DNA of 40,580 nt from Clostridia bacterium (GTDB lineage Bacteria; Bacillota; Clostridia; UBA1381). The translations under genes were made by a program, and so were the position numbers. Positions 1 through 7,247 of this stretch are shown piece after piece; position 1 is the stretch's first letter, and each line of letters begins with the position of its first letter. The notes under the pieces are model-generated. The model was not told the DNA's origin. It saw nothing but the letters and a program-made list of their open reading frames with translations, and searched no databases. Location of the stretch: the NCBI GenBank assembly GCA_022768695.1, contig JALEPO010000089.1:1-40580 (forward strand). Reading direction: 5' to 3'.

Positions 1-29
1 TGTATAGTTCAAAGGCATATAAATACAAG

Positions 30-52
30 AAATCCGCAAAAAATGCGGATTT
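30..52. terminator. hairpin, possible terminator
   Basis: An 8-bp perfect stem (AAATCCGC / GCGGATTT) encloses an A-rich, T-rich-on-the-complement 7-nt loop. On the minus strand it is followed by a T-rich stretch, so it could end transcripts coming from carB, or from a gene left of the window. No coding sequence was found between position 1 and the end of carB. Confidence 0.5.
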
Positions 53-59
53 CAACGTT

Positions 60-144
60 AGTTTATTATGGGAATATTTACAGGCATAGATTTTATGCCA
101 TTTAATGCCTTTGAACGTTCTGCGCTAAAGGCAACAGCTCCTTT
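60..144 (-). repeat. 85-bp dispersed non-coding repeat, copy 1
   Basis: These 85 bases are the exact reverse complement of 27490-27574. The element holds internal dyads: GGCATA / TATGCC around a 5-nt loop, AAAGG / CCTTT near one end, and the palindrome GAACGTTC. It has no ORF and lies downstream of carB. A 12-base fragment of the same element (GTTCAAAGGCAT) recurs at 8-19, which suggests a degraded neighbouring copy. Full identity over 85 non-coding bases implies recent spread or selection on the sequence. Confidence 0.9.
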
Positions 145-272
145 TAATAAATTTCTGTTTGTGCAGTAATTGCAAGGTTGTTTATTTTACAATATAGAAA
201 ATTGCCGATTAGGTAAGCAATTTTGGTTATTCAAAATTTACATCATTGCTACCGCGAGGATGATGTTAAATC

Positions 273-3200
273 TTATTTAATATCCGACAATGAGATAATA
301 TTCACGCTGTCAGCTGTATACTGCTTTTCCATAACGTCCACAAGAGCACCGACTGTATCAAGGCTTGTCATCAGTGACACAGAACATTCGATTGCGGTAC
401 GGCGGATTTTAAAACCGTCGGAATTAACATCATTGCCTTTTTTAGGGATGTCGATAATCAAATCTACAATTCCGCTTCTGATTACGTCAAGAACATTTGG
501 AATGCCCTCGGAAATTTTCTTTGCAACCTGAACAGGAATGTCATGCTCCTGTAGCATTTTTGCTGTTCCGGCGGTTGCTATAAACTTACAGCCCATTGCC
601 GCAAAGCGTTTTGCTATAGGAAGGAAGTTTTCCTTATCAAGGTCGCGGACTGTGACAAGAATAGTTGAGCCTGTCTTTGGAATAGTAGTTCCTGCGGCTG
701 TAAAGCCCTTGTACATTGCTTCAAGGAAGCTCTTTCCAACGCCCAGCACCTCGCCTGTTGAACGCATTTCCGGACCAAGACTTACTTCAACACGCGGAAG
801 CTTTTCGGTTGAAAATACCGGAACCTTAATTGCAACAGTATTTGTAACAGGTGCAATTCCTGTTGAATAGCCCATTTCCTTCAGTGTATGACCAAGCATA
901 ATTTTTGTCGCAATATCAATTACAGGCACATTTGTAACCTTTGTGATGTAGGGGACTGTACGGCTTGAACGCGGGTTTACCTCGATAATATACAGCTCAT
1001 TTTTAAATTCGATAAACTGAATATTAATCATACCGATAACCTTTAACTCGATTGCTATTCTGTAGGTTACATCCTTGATTTTTTCTATAATTTCGTCAGA
1101 AATATTCTGCGGAGGATAAATTGAAATTGAATCTCCGCTGTGAACGCCTGCGCGTTCAAGATGTTCCATAATACCCGGAATAAGCACATCGGTTCCGTCA
1201 CATATTGCGTCAACCTCAAGCTCGCGTCCGCCGAGATAGCGGTCGATAAGAACAGGATTTTTTGTATCCTTCATAAATGCGTCGGTAAGGTAGCGCACAA
1301 GATCAATTTCATTTCTTGTGATTTCCATACCCTGACCGCCCAAAACATATGACGGACGTACAAGAAGCGGATATTCAAGCTTGTTTGCTTCCTCAATACC
1401 TTCTTTGACGCTCCATACGGCTTTGCCCTTAGGACGCTTTATATCAAGCTTTTCAAGCATTTCATCAAACTTTTCTCTGTCCTCTGCTTCGTCAATATAT
1501 TTTGGCTGAGTTCCAAGAACAGGAACATTCATGTCTGCTAAGAAGTTTGCAAGCTTAATAGCCGTTTGACCGCCAAACTGTAATATTACGCCATCAGGCT
1601 TTTCAAGCTCTATAATATTGTAAACGTCTTCTTCGGTAAGCGGTTCAAAATACAGCTTGTCTGAGGTGTCAAAGTCAGTTGAAACTGTTTCGGGGTTATT
1701 GTTGATTATAATAGTTTCAACTCCGGCAGATTCAAGCGCAAGCACACTGTGGACAGAGCAATAGTCAAATTCGATACCCTGACCGATTCTGATAGGACCT
1801 GAACCGATAACTATAACCTTCTTTTTGTCGGAAGGGAAGGATTCTGTAACCTCATCGTAGGTTGAATAGTAGTAAGGTGAAACGGCTTCAAATTCACCCG
1901 CACAGGTATCAACCATTTTGTATACCGGTTTAATTCCCATTTCAATACGCTTTTTATAAATTTCATCAGCGTTGCAGTTTATCAGCTCTGAAATACCCTT
2001 GTCTGAAAATCCCATTTTCTTATATTTCCGCATTATTTCCGGAGTGATTTCAGAAAGTGTATATTTCTTTAATTCTTCCTCTGCATCAACTATATTTTTT
2101 ATCTTTTGCAGAAAGAATGGATCCATACCGGTTATTTCAGCAAGCTTATCCATGTTGTAATTTCTTCTTATAAGCTCTGCCAAATCGAAAAGTCTTTCGT
2201 CATCAGGGACAATAGCGCGCTGTTTAAGCTCTACCGTAGTACGCTTTTTAGATGATGCTCTTTCAAGCGTATACTGATTGATCTCAAGTGAACGCACACC
2301 CTTAAGCAGTGATGACTCCAGTGTGTTTCCGATAGCCATAATTTCGCCTGTTGCCATCATTTTTGTACCGAGATTTCTTTTAGCGCCGAAGAATTTATCA
2401 AAAGGCCACTTTGGAATTTTTGTTACTACATAGTCGATAGCCGGCTCAAAGCAGGCGTATGTTTTGCCTGTAACGGCATTTTTGATTTCATCAAGATTAT
2501 ATCCCAATGCGATTTTTGCCGCAATTTTTGCGATAGGATAGCCTGTGGCCTTTGACGCGAGTGCTGATGAACGGCTTACACGCGGATTAATTTCTATAAC
2601 AGCATAATTAAAGCTGTCAGGATCAAGTGCAAACTGTACATTACAGCCGCCTTTGATTTCAATAGAATTAATAATATCAATAGCCGCTTTTCTGAGCATC
2701 TGATATTCCTTGTCCGCAAGTGTAAGCGCGGGCGCTACAACTATTGAGTCACCTGTGTGAACGCCGACAGGGTCAATATTTTCCATTGAACAGATAGTTA
2801 TACAGTTTCCGGCACCGTCACGCATTACTTCAAATTCGATTTCCTTCCAGCCCTTGATGGACTTTTCAAGAAGAACCTGACCTACTCTTGAAAGGTGCAG
2901 TCCCTGCGAAAGAATTGTGACAAGCTGTTCTTCGTTTTCAGCTATACCGCCGCCTGTGCCGCCCAATGTGTAGGCGGGACGTACAATCACAGGATAGCCG
3001 ATTTTTTCGGCAAAAGCGATACCTGATTCAACATCCGTCACAATTTCCGATGGGGCGATAGGCTGATTTGTACGCTCCATAAGACGCTTGAAGCTGTCGC
3101 GGTCCTCACCCTCTTTGATTGAGGGGATGGAGGTGCCTATAACCTTCATATTATATTTGTCGAATATTCCCTTGTCATGAAGCTCGCAGGCAAGATTTAG

Positions 3201-3485
3201 ACCTGTTTGTCCGCCCATTCCGGCGATTACTGAGTCAGGGCGTTCCTGCTGTATGATTTTTTCGAGATATTCAGCTGTAAGCGGCTCAATGTAGGTATGA
3301 GTTGCCATACCGCGGTCGGTCATGATTGTAGCAGGATTTGAATTGACCAGTATAACGTCAATACCCTCATCCTTTATTGCCTGACATGCCTGTGTTCCGG
3401 AATAGTCAAATTCCGCTGCCTGACCTATAATAATAGGACCGGAACCAATAACTAAAACTTTTTTAATACTTTTATCTAAAGGCAT
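273..3485 (-). CDS. carB: carbamoyl-phosphate synthase large subunit
   Basis: CarB uses ammonia delivered by CarA, bicarbonate and two ATP to make carbamoyl phosphate, the common precursor of pyrimidines and arginine. The 1070-aa length is the family norm. Two homologous ATP-grasp halves are visible, each opening with a GSGPI(I/R)IGQ motif (about residues 13 and 560). The glycine-rich GGTGGG and GGQGME loops follow in each half. The last ~130 residues form the MGS-like allosteric domain (TAGTAKML). The start is supported by GGAGG nine bases upstream, located in the end of carA. The stop of carA lies one base before this ATG, so the two are translated as an operon. No strong terminator follows. 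Confidence 0.98.
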   Translation of the reverse strand: MPLDKSIKKVLVIGSGPIIIGQAAEFDYSGTQACQAIKDEGIDVILVNSNPATIMTDRGMATHTYIEPLTAEYLEKIIQQERPDSVIAGMGGQTGLNLACELHDKGIFDKYNMKVIGTSIPSIKEGEDRDSFKRLMERTNQPIAPSEIVTDVESGIAFAEKIGYPVIVRPAYTLGGTGGGIAENEEQLVTILSQGLHLSRVGQVLLEKSIKGWKEIEFEVMRDGAGNCITICSMENIDPVGVHTGDSIVVAPALTLADKEYQMLRKAAIDIINSIEIKGGCNVQFALDPDSFNYAVIEINPRVSRSSALASKATGYPIAKIAAKIALGYNLDEIKNAVTGKTYACFEPAIDYVVTKIPKWPFDKFFGAKRNLGTKMMATGEIMAIGNTLESSLLKGVRSLEINQYTLERASSKKRTTVELKQRAIVPDDERLFDLAELIRRNYNMDKLAEITGMDPFFLQKIKNIVDAEEELKKYTLSEITPEIMRKYKKMGFSDKGISELINCNADEIYKKRIEMGIKPVYKMVDTCAGEFEAVSPYYYSTYDEVTESFPSDKKKVIVIGSGPIRIGQGIEFDYCSVHSVLALESAGVETIIINNNPETVSTDFDTSDKLYFEPLTEEDVYNIIELEKPDGVILQFGGQTAIKLANFLADMNVPVLGTQPKYIDEAEDREKFDEMLEKLDIKRPKGKAVWSVKEGIEEANKLEYPLLVRPSYVLGGQGMEITRNEIDLVRYLTDAFMKDTKNPVLIDRYLGGRELEVDAICDGTDVLIPGIMEHLERAGVHSGDSISIYPPQNISDEIIEKIKDVTYRIAIELKVIGMINIQFIEFKNELYIIEVNPRSSRTVPYITKVTNVPVIDIATKIMLGHTLKEMGYSTGIAPVTNTVAIKVPVFSTEKLPRVEVSLGPEMRSTGEVLGVGKSFLEAMYKGFTAAGTTIPKTGSTILVTVRDLDKENFLPIAKRFAAMGCKFIATAGTAKMLQEHDIPVQVAKKISEGIPNVLDVIRSGIVDLIIDIPKKGNDVNSDGFKIRRTAIECSVSLMTSLDTVGALVDVMEKQYTADSVNIISLSDIK

Positions 3486-3486
3486 T

Positions 3487-4539
3487 TTATTTTACCTCCT
3501 TTAAAAATCTGTCAAACAGCCAGCCGGTGTCAAGAGGACCGGGTGCGGCTTCCGGGTGAAACTGAACGCTCTGAACTTGGAGCGATTTATGTCTGATACC
3601 TTCGCAGGTACCGTCATTTACGTTTATAAATATTTCTTCCACATCGTCAGGATAGTCGGAAACGATATAATTATGATTTTGGCTTGTAATATATACATTG
3701 CCGGTCGTTAAGTCCTTAACGGGATGATTGCCGCCGTGATGACCGAATTTAAGCTTTTTTGTTTTGCATCCAAGCGCAAGACCGATAATCTGATGTCCCA
3801 TGCATATTCCGCAGATTGGGAATTTTCCGATTAACGCTTTTACAGTATCGACAGTGCCGGGAGCGTCAAGCGGATCGCCGGGACCATTTGATATAAACAG
3901 CATATCCGGATTATTATCTTCAATCAGTGATGCCGGAATATTTGCCGGGAATACCGTCACTTCGCAGCCTCGTTTCTGCAAGTCGCGCAGGATACCGTCC
4001 TTTGCGCCCATATCTATAAATGCAACGCGCGGTTTTCCGCCCTTATTTAATGTATATATCTGATCTGTGGTTGTATCCATAATGACATGAGAATTATCCA
4101 GAGTGCTCATAAGGAGCTTAACATCTGCGTCTGACGGCTCGCCCTGCATAATAACGCCTGTCATAACACCGTGGTCGCGGATAATACGCGTAATGGCACG
4201 CGTATCGACTCCTTCAAGTCCGACAACACCCTGATCCCTAAGGAAATCATCAAGATTCATTTCATTTCTGAAATTTGACGGATGATTGCACTTTTCTCTG
4301 ACAATGAATGCTTTAAGATTAGTGTGTTTTGCCTCCATATCCTCAAGATTAATGCCGTAATTACCGATAAGAGGGAATGTCATTGTAACAATCTGACCTG
4401 CGAATGATGGGTCTGTGAGCGTTTCCTGATAGCCCGTCATACCTGTAGTAAAAACAACCTCACCGACAATATTTTTTATGTCGCCGAAAAGCGTTCCGGT
4501 AAAACGTGTGCCGTTTTCCAGAATTAATTGTCCTTTCAT
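3487..4539 (-). CDS. carA: carbamoyl-phosphate synthase small subunit (glutaminase)
   Basis: CarA hydrolyses glutamine and channels the ammonia to CarB. The N-terminal CPSase small-chain domain covers about residues 1-140. A class I glutamine amidotransferase domain follows, with the nucleophile in GICMGHQ and the catalytic histidine in QFHPEA. The ORF track starts three codons earlier (MINMKG), but AAGGAG sits only one base from that ATG and about ten bases from the second ATG, so I chose MKGQLIL, giving 350 aa. It is the first structural gene of carAB and lies behind a leader ORF and attenuator. Confidence 0.96.
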   Translation of the reverse strand: MKGQLILENGTRFTGTLFGDIKNIVGEVVFTTGMTGYQETLTDPSFAGQIVTMTFPLIGNYGINLEDMEAKHTNLKAFIVREKCNHPSNFRNEMNLDDFLRDQGVVGLEGVDTRAITRIIRDHGVMTGVIMQGEPSDADVKLLMSTLDNSHVIMDTTTDQIYTLNKGGKPRVAFIDMGAKDGILRDLQKRGCEVTVFPANIPASLIEDNNPDMLFISNGPGDPLDAPGTVDTVKALIGKFPICGICMGHQIIGLALGCKTKKLKFGHHGGNHPVKDLTTGNVYITSQNHNYIVSDYPDDVEEIFINVNDGTCEGIRHKSLQVQSVQFHPEAAPGPLDTGWLFDRFLKEVK

Positions 4540-4583
4540 ATTAATCATGCTCCTTTCGCTGTGCTGTTTTTTTGGTATAGTGC

Positions 4584-4624
4584 AAAAAAAAAGACAAATG
4601 ACAGATAAAATCTAATCATTGTCT
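4584..4624 (-). terminator. attenuator hairpin between the leader ORF and carA
   Basis: Read on the minus strand, AGACAATGA pairs with TCATTTGTCT (nine pairs, one bulged base). An inner AGAT / ATCT stem closes on a 3-nt loop. A run of nine T follows directly, so this is a standard intrinsic terminator. It lies between the carAB promoter and carA, so it must be bypassed for expression. The stop codon of the 29-codon leader ORF overlaps the first two bases of the 5' arm. A ribosome that finishes the leader close behind RNA polymerase would therefore prevent the hairpin. Confidence 0.85.
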
Positions 4625-4712
4625 ATTGCTTTAAAAATAAAAAAGAAAATAAAGGGCTCATATACGATTCTATTGGCGTTTGTATTTGTTTGTCAAGTAC
4701 AAAATCCGACAT
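4623..4712 (-). CDS. 29-aa leader peptide of carAB (not in ORF track)
   Basis: This short ORF (MSDFVLDKQI...FLFLKQ) starts about 25 bases after the predicted transcription start and has a strong GGGAGG seven to eight bases before its ATG. Its last ten codons are extremely U-rich in the RNA (UUUUCUUUUUUAUUUUU), and its TAG overlaps the 5' arm of the terminator before carA. It has no run of Arg codons, so arginine-codon attenuation is unlikely. The arrangement matches the logic of the E. coli pyrBI leader, where slow transcription of a U tract at low UTP lets the ribosome catch up and block termination. The peptide itself probably has no function. The ORF is visible; the mechanism is inferred. 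Confidence 0.75.
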   Translation of the reverse strand: MSDFVLDKQIQTPIESYMSPLFSFLFLKQ

Positions 4713-4743
4713 TTTCGTAACCTCCCTTTATCATGCTTGCAAC

Positions 4744-4773
4744 ATTATAACACAAAAAAGCTTATCTTGTCAA
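4744..4773 (-). promoter_or_regulatory. sigma-A promoter of carAB
   Basis: On the minus strand TTGACA and TATAAT are separated by 18 bases. The predicted start, near 4737, leaves a 25-base untranslated stretch before the leader peptide. Confidence 0.85.
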
Positions 4774-4800
4774 TATCTTGTTTTAAAAAATTATACCGTG

Positions 4801-4839
4801 TTCATATTTTATTCATCTTTTGTTCATTTTTTCTTAAAA
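4801..4839. promoter_or_regulatory. three 11-bp-phased TTCAT direct repeats, possible response-regulator site
   Basis: TTCAT occurs at 4801, 4812 and 4823, exactly 11 bases apart, with a weaker TTAAA at 4834. Same-face direct repeats with this period are typical of OmpR/PhoP-family binding sites. The block lies between the divergent carAB and glnK-amtB promoters, about 28 bases upstream of the carAB -35 and 60 bases upstream of the glnK -35. The regulator is unknown. Confidence 0.4.
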
Positions 4840-4894
4840 TGGGCAAAATGAAAACTGTTGTTTTGTTAGTGTTGGCTAAAATTAAATTTGGGTA

Positions 4895-4923
4895 TTGACA
4901 TTATAGCCTGAGGAGAGTATAAT
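4895..4923 (+). promoter_or_regulatory. sigma-A promoter of glnK-amtB
   Basis: A consensus TTGACA and TATAAT have a 17-base spacer. The leader from here to glnK is about 175 bases and contains two terminator-like hairpins. Confidence 0.88.
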
Positions 4924-4939
4924 AAGGGCATAGTTAAAG

Positions 4940-5006
4940 TTGTTAAGCACAAAGGTGTGTTTGCATGGAGATAAGTCCATGTAGATGCACTTTTTTTGCT
5001 TAACAA
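4940..5006 (+). promoter_or_regulatory. tandem attenuator unit 1 before glnK
   Basis: An outer stem TTGTTAAGC / GCTTAACAA encloses a second stem of about 19 pairs (several G-U) with the hexaloop GATAAG. A run of seven T follows the inner stem, so the inner hairpin is an intrinsic terminator. The opening TTAAGCACAAAGGTGTGTTT is nearly the same as in unit 2, which shows that the two are duplicated copies of one RNA element. The likely role is nitrogen-controlled antitermination by an RNA-binding protein or a small ligand. ANTAR-type regulation of amt genes is a precedent, but this loop lacks the usual A1/G4 pattern. Confidence 0.75.
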
Positions 5007-5023
5007 ATACTTATAAATTAAAA

Positions 5024-5086
5024 TTAAGCACAATGGCGTGTTTGGCAGATTAGATTATAGTTTGCCGGACACGCCTTTTTGTTTAA
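5024..5086 (+). promoter_or_regulatory. tandem attenuator unit 2 before glnK
   Basis: It has the same architecture as unit 1: an outer TTAAGC / GTTTAA stem, a conserved 5' arm starting CACAATGGCGTGTTTG, and a continuous inner stem of about 18 pairs (GGCGTGTTTGGCAGATTA with its complement). The loop is GATTA and a TTTTTGTTT tail follows. The inner hairpin is a strong intrinsic terminator 31 bases before the glnK start codon, so transcription must be actively allowed through. Confidence 0.8.
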
Positions 5087-5106
5087 GAGAAAGGGGAGTT
5101 TTAGTC

Positions 5107-5457
5107 ATGGCAGAAATGACAAAAATCGAAATTATCACCAGACAGAGCAAGCTTGAGGAGTTAAAGACTGCTCTTAATGCAATCGGCATCAATGGTATGA
5201 CTGTAACCAATGTATTAGGTTATGGCGTGCAGAAAGGACAGAAGCATCAGTACAGAGGTGTTGAATATAATGTTGATTTGTTGCCGAAGGTAAAGATTGA
5301 AATGGTTGTATGCACAGTACCGGTGGAAGATGTTGTAGATACAGCTGTTTCAGTTTTAAGAACAGGCGAAATTGGCGACGGAAAGATTTTTGTTTCTCCG
5401 GTTTCAAGAGTAATTAAGGTTAGAACCGGTGAAGAGGACAGAGAAGCTTTGTTATAA
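5107..5457 (+). CDS. glnK: PII nitrogen-regulatory protein
   Basis: PII proteins sense ATP/ADP and 2-oxoglutarate and, next to amtB, gate the ammonium channel from the cytoplasmic side. The 116-aa protein shows the T-loop (GYGVQKGQ ... YRGVEYNVDLLPKVK) with the modifiable tyrosine at Y54, equal to Y51 of the family. The B-loop is TGEIGDGKIF and the C-loop is KVRTGE. The ORF track begins inside the leader hairpin. The start chosen here, MAEMTK, follows AGGGGAG by eight bases. The gene lies 30 bases before amtB, a classic glnK-amtB operon. Confidence 0.95.
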   Translation: MAEMTKIEIITRQSKLEELKTALNAIGINGMTVTNVLGYGVQKGQKHQYRGVEYNVDLLPKVKIEMVVCTVPVEDVVDTAVSVLRTGEIGDGKIFVSPVSRVIKVRTGEEDREALL

Positions 5458-5487
5458 AAAGCGTTAAAATTGGGAGGATGATTGATT

Positions 5488-6774
5488 ATGAGTACAGAAT
5501 TATTAACGGCAGCAGTGGACTGTTTCTGGCTATTCTTTGGCGGTGTGCTGGTGTTCTTTATGCAGACAGGTTTCACAATGGTTGAGGCAGGCTTTACAAG
5601 AAGCAAAAACACAGGTAACATTATTATGAAGAACATAGTTGACTTTATGTTCGGTTCAATTATTTACTGGCTAATCGGCTATGGACTAATGTACGGCGAA
5701 GGTAACGGTTTTATAGGAATTCCGTTTGGAGATATGTTCATGAACGGTCTTGCCGGAGCTGAAAATGTTGATTACACAGCGTTATTCTTCCAGACGGTAT
5801 TCTGTGCCACATCAGCGACTATCGTATCGGGCGCTGTAGCTGGAAGAACGGATTTTAAAGCATATTGTATTTATTCGGCAGCAATTTCATTGTTTATTTA
5901 TCCAATCGCAGGTCACTGGGTTTGGGGCGGCGGATGGCTTTCAGAGCTTGGCTTCCATGATTTTGCCGGTTCAGCTATCGTACATATGCTTGGCGGTACA
6001 ATGTCATTTGTTGGCGCAGCTATCCTTGGTCCGAGAATCGGCAAGTATACCAAAGACGGCAAGGTAAATGTTATACCGGGTCATAACATTCTTATCGGCG
6101 CGTTGGGCGTACTTATCCTGTGGGTAGGCTGGTTCGGATTTAACCCTGCTTCAACAGGCGGGCTTTCAGAAGGCGGTGTAGAAGTTGCCGCAAAGGTATT
6201 TATCACAACAAACCTTGCTGCTTGTGCAGCTGCAATTACATCAATGTTCTTTACATGGTTCCGTTACGGTAAGCCTGATGTTTCGATGACATTGAACGGT
6301 GTGCTTGGCGGTCTTGTTGCTGTAACAGCTCCTTGCGATGTTGTTTCACCATTTGCATCTGTTATTATCGGTGTTGTAGGCGGTATCTTGATGTGTCTTG
6401 CAATTCCGTTTATTGATACAAAGCTTAAGATTGACGACCCTGTAGGCGCTATCAGCGTGCATGGTGTATGCGGTCTTTGGGGTACGATTGCTGTAGGCTT
6501 GTTCGCAAGCGATCCTGCATTGTTAGGCGATAGCTTCCTGCCGGGATTGTTCTACGGTGGCGGCTTAAAGGCTTTGGGAGTTCAGACACTGGGTGCGGTA
6601 TCACTTATTGTATGGGCAGCTGTAGTAGGTGGATTGATGTTCTTAATTCTTAAGAAGGCAGGTATTCTTCGTGCTAAGCCTGAGGATGAAATCAAGGGTC
6701 TTGATTCAACAGAGCATGGTCTTGCATCAGCATATCCTGACTTTGTAAAGTCATATAACGAAAATATCGGTTAA
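5488..6774 (+). CDS. amtB: ammonium transporter
   Basis: This trimeric membrane channel conducts ammonia/ammonium and is blocked by GlnK when nitrogen is plentiful. The 428-aa protein has about eleven hydrophobic segments. It carries the Amt features GHWVWGGGW and the two pore histidine regions AIVHMLGG and AISVHGVCGLWGT. The track uses a TTG two codons upstream. I prefer the ATG (MSTELL) because GGGAGG lies ten bases before it. It is expressed with glnK from the attenuated promoter and ends at a strong terminator. Confidence 0.96.
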   Translation: MSTELLTAAVDCFWLFFGGVLVFFMQTGFTMVEAGFTRSKNTGNIIMKNIVDFMFGSIIYWLIGYGLMYGEGNGFIGIPFGDMFMNGLAGAENVDYTALFFQTVFCATSATIVSGAVAGRTDFKAYCIYSAAISLFIYPIAGHWVWGGGWLSELGFHDFAGSAIVHMLGGTMSFVGAAILGPRIGKYTKDGKVNVIPGHNILIGALGVLILWVGWFGFNPASTGGLSEGGVEVAAKVFITTNLAACAAAITSMFFTWFRYGKPDVSMTLNGVLGGLVAVTAPCDVVSPFASVIIGVVGGILMCLAIPFIDTKLKIDDPVGAISVHGVCGLWGTIAVGLFASDPALLGDSFLPGLFYGGGLKALGVQTLGAVSLIVWAAVVGGLMFLILKKAGILRAKPEDEIKGLDSTEHGLASAYPDFVKSYNENIG

Positions 6775-6808
6775 TCTCTTTTTTCAAAAGATTAATATAT
6801 AACCCCTC

Positions 6809-6840
6809 GGAGAGTTGCGTTGCAACTCTCCTCCTTTTTA
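6809..6840 (+). terminator. terminator of glnK-amtB
   Basis: A perfect 10-bp stem GGAGAGTTGC / GCAACTCTCC with a 3-base loop is followed by a T-rich tail. Confidence 0.85.
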
Positions 6841-6877
6841 TTTCTGCATTTATAAATTGTTGTTTAGCTTAATTAAG

Positions 6878-6972
6878 CCTCCCCTTGACACTTTTGCCTT
6901 TGGCAAAAGCCGCTTTGTGGGTTTCAAGGCTCCCCTAATAGGGGAGCTGTCACGAAGTGACTGAGGGGTTTT
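6878..6972 (-). repeat. REP-like palindromic element 1
   Basis: The core, 6926-6972, contains the hairpin GGCTCCCC TAATA GGGGAGC, then GTCACGAAGTGAC, then GAGGGG. Its reverse complement aligns closely with element 2. A further dyad, CTTTTGCC / GGCAAAAG, sits at the left end. This is a dispersed intergenic palindrome of the kind common in gut Clostridia. No ORF here is credible. Confidence 0.75.
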
Positions 6973-6992
6973 AATATTAAAATTTCCGCCAT

Positions 6993-7043
6993 AAACCCCT
7001 CCGTCGCCTAACGGCGACACCTCCCCTATTAGGGGAGGCTTTT
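6993..7043 (+). repeat. REP-like palindromic element 2
   Basis: The order is ACCCCTCCG, then the hairpin GTCGCC TAA CGGCGAC, then CCTCCCC TATT AGGGGAGG. It belongs to the same family as element 1 but lies in inverted orientation, separated from it by about 20 AT-rich bases. The pair forms a head-to-head mosaic like enterobacterial BIMEs. Confidence 0.75.
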
Positions 7044-7046
7044 AAT

Positions 7047-7090
7047 AACCTCTCCTTGAGGAGAGGTGCCCGAAGGGCGGAGAGGTGTTT
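7047..7090 (-). repeat. REP-like palindromic element 3
   Basis: ACCTCTCC TTGA GGAGAGGT is followed by GCCCGAAGGGC and GGAGAGGTG. The architecture is the same as in elements 1 and 2, with diverged stems that keep their pairing. Compensatory change of this kind suggests selection for structure. Confidence 0.65.
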
Positions 7091-7119
7091 GCAAACTGAC
7101 GACCTGAGCGTCAGTTTGC
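7091..7119. repeat. hairpin GCAAACTGACG / CGTCAGTTTGC
   Basis: A perfect 11-bp inverted repeat with a 7-base loop directly abuts element 3. Confidence 0.7.
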
Positions 7120-7124
7120 TTAAA

Positions 7125-7214
7125 ATTAAAAAAGTTTCTATGGGAACTTTTTTAATTACTCTATTTTGAGATTGTCCGAAACGCAGTTTCGGGCGGCGTG
7201 CGGACGCGCACGCC
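7125..7214. repeat. three further hairpins upstream of the amidohydrolase
   Basis: Three hairpins follow one another. The first is a 14-bp stem, ATTAAAAAAGTTTC with its complement, at 7125-7156. The second is CCGAAAC / GTTTCGG at 7176-7192. The third is GGCGTGC / GCACGCC at 7195-7214. The first may act as a terminator in either direction. No clear promoter for the amidohydrolase is visible among them. Confidence 0.65.
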
Positions 7215-7247
7215 TTTAAACAATAATTTATAACAGAAAGGCAATTT

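Noticed and set aside
198-224. Terminator of carB (AAAATTGC / GCAATTTT)
   Set aside because: The stem is short, AT-rich and not followed by a convincing T run.
4540-4743. PyrR-type antiterminator in the carAB leader
   Set aside because: I found no conserved PyrR-binding loop; the leader ORF and single terminator explain the region better.
4680-4898. 72-aa plus-strand ORF between carA and glnK
   Set aside because: It lies over the carAB promoter and leader on the other strand, lacks a ribosome binding site and has low-complexity composition.
4940-5086. Canonical ANTAR two-hairpin target
   Set aside because: The loops are GATAAG and GATTA, not hexaloops with A1 and G4, so the ANTAR label is left as a hypothesis only.
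5247-5636. 129-aa minus-strand ORF across glnK-amtB
   Set aside because: It crosses two well-identified genes on the opposite strand and has no ribosome binding site.
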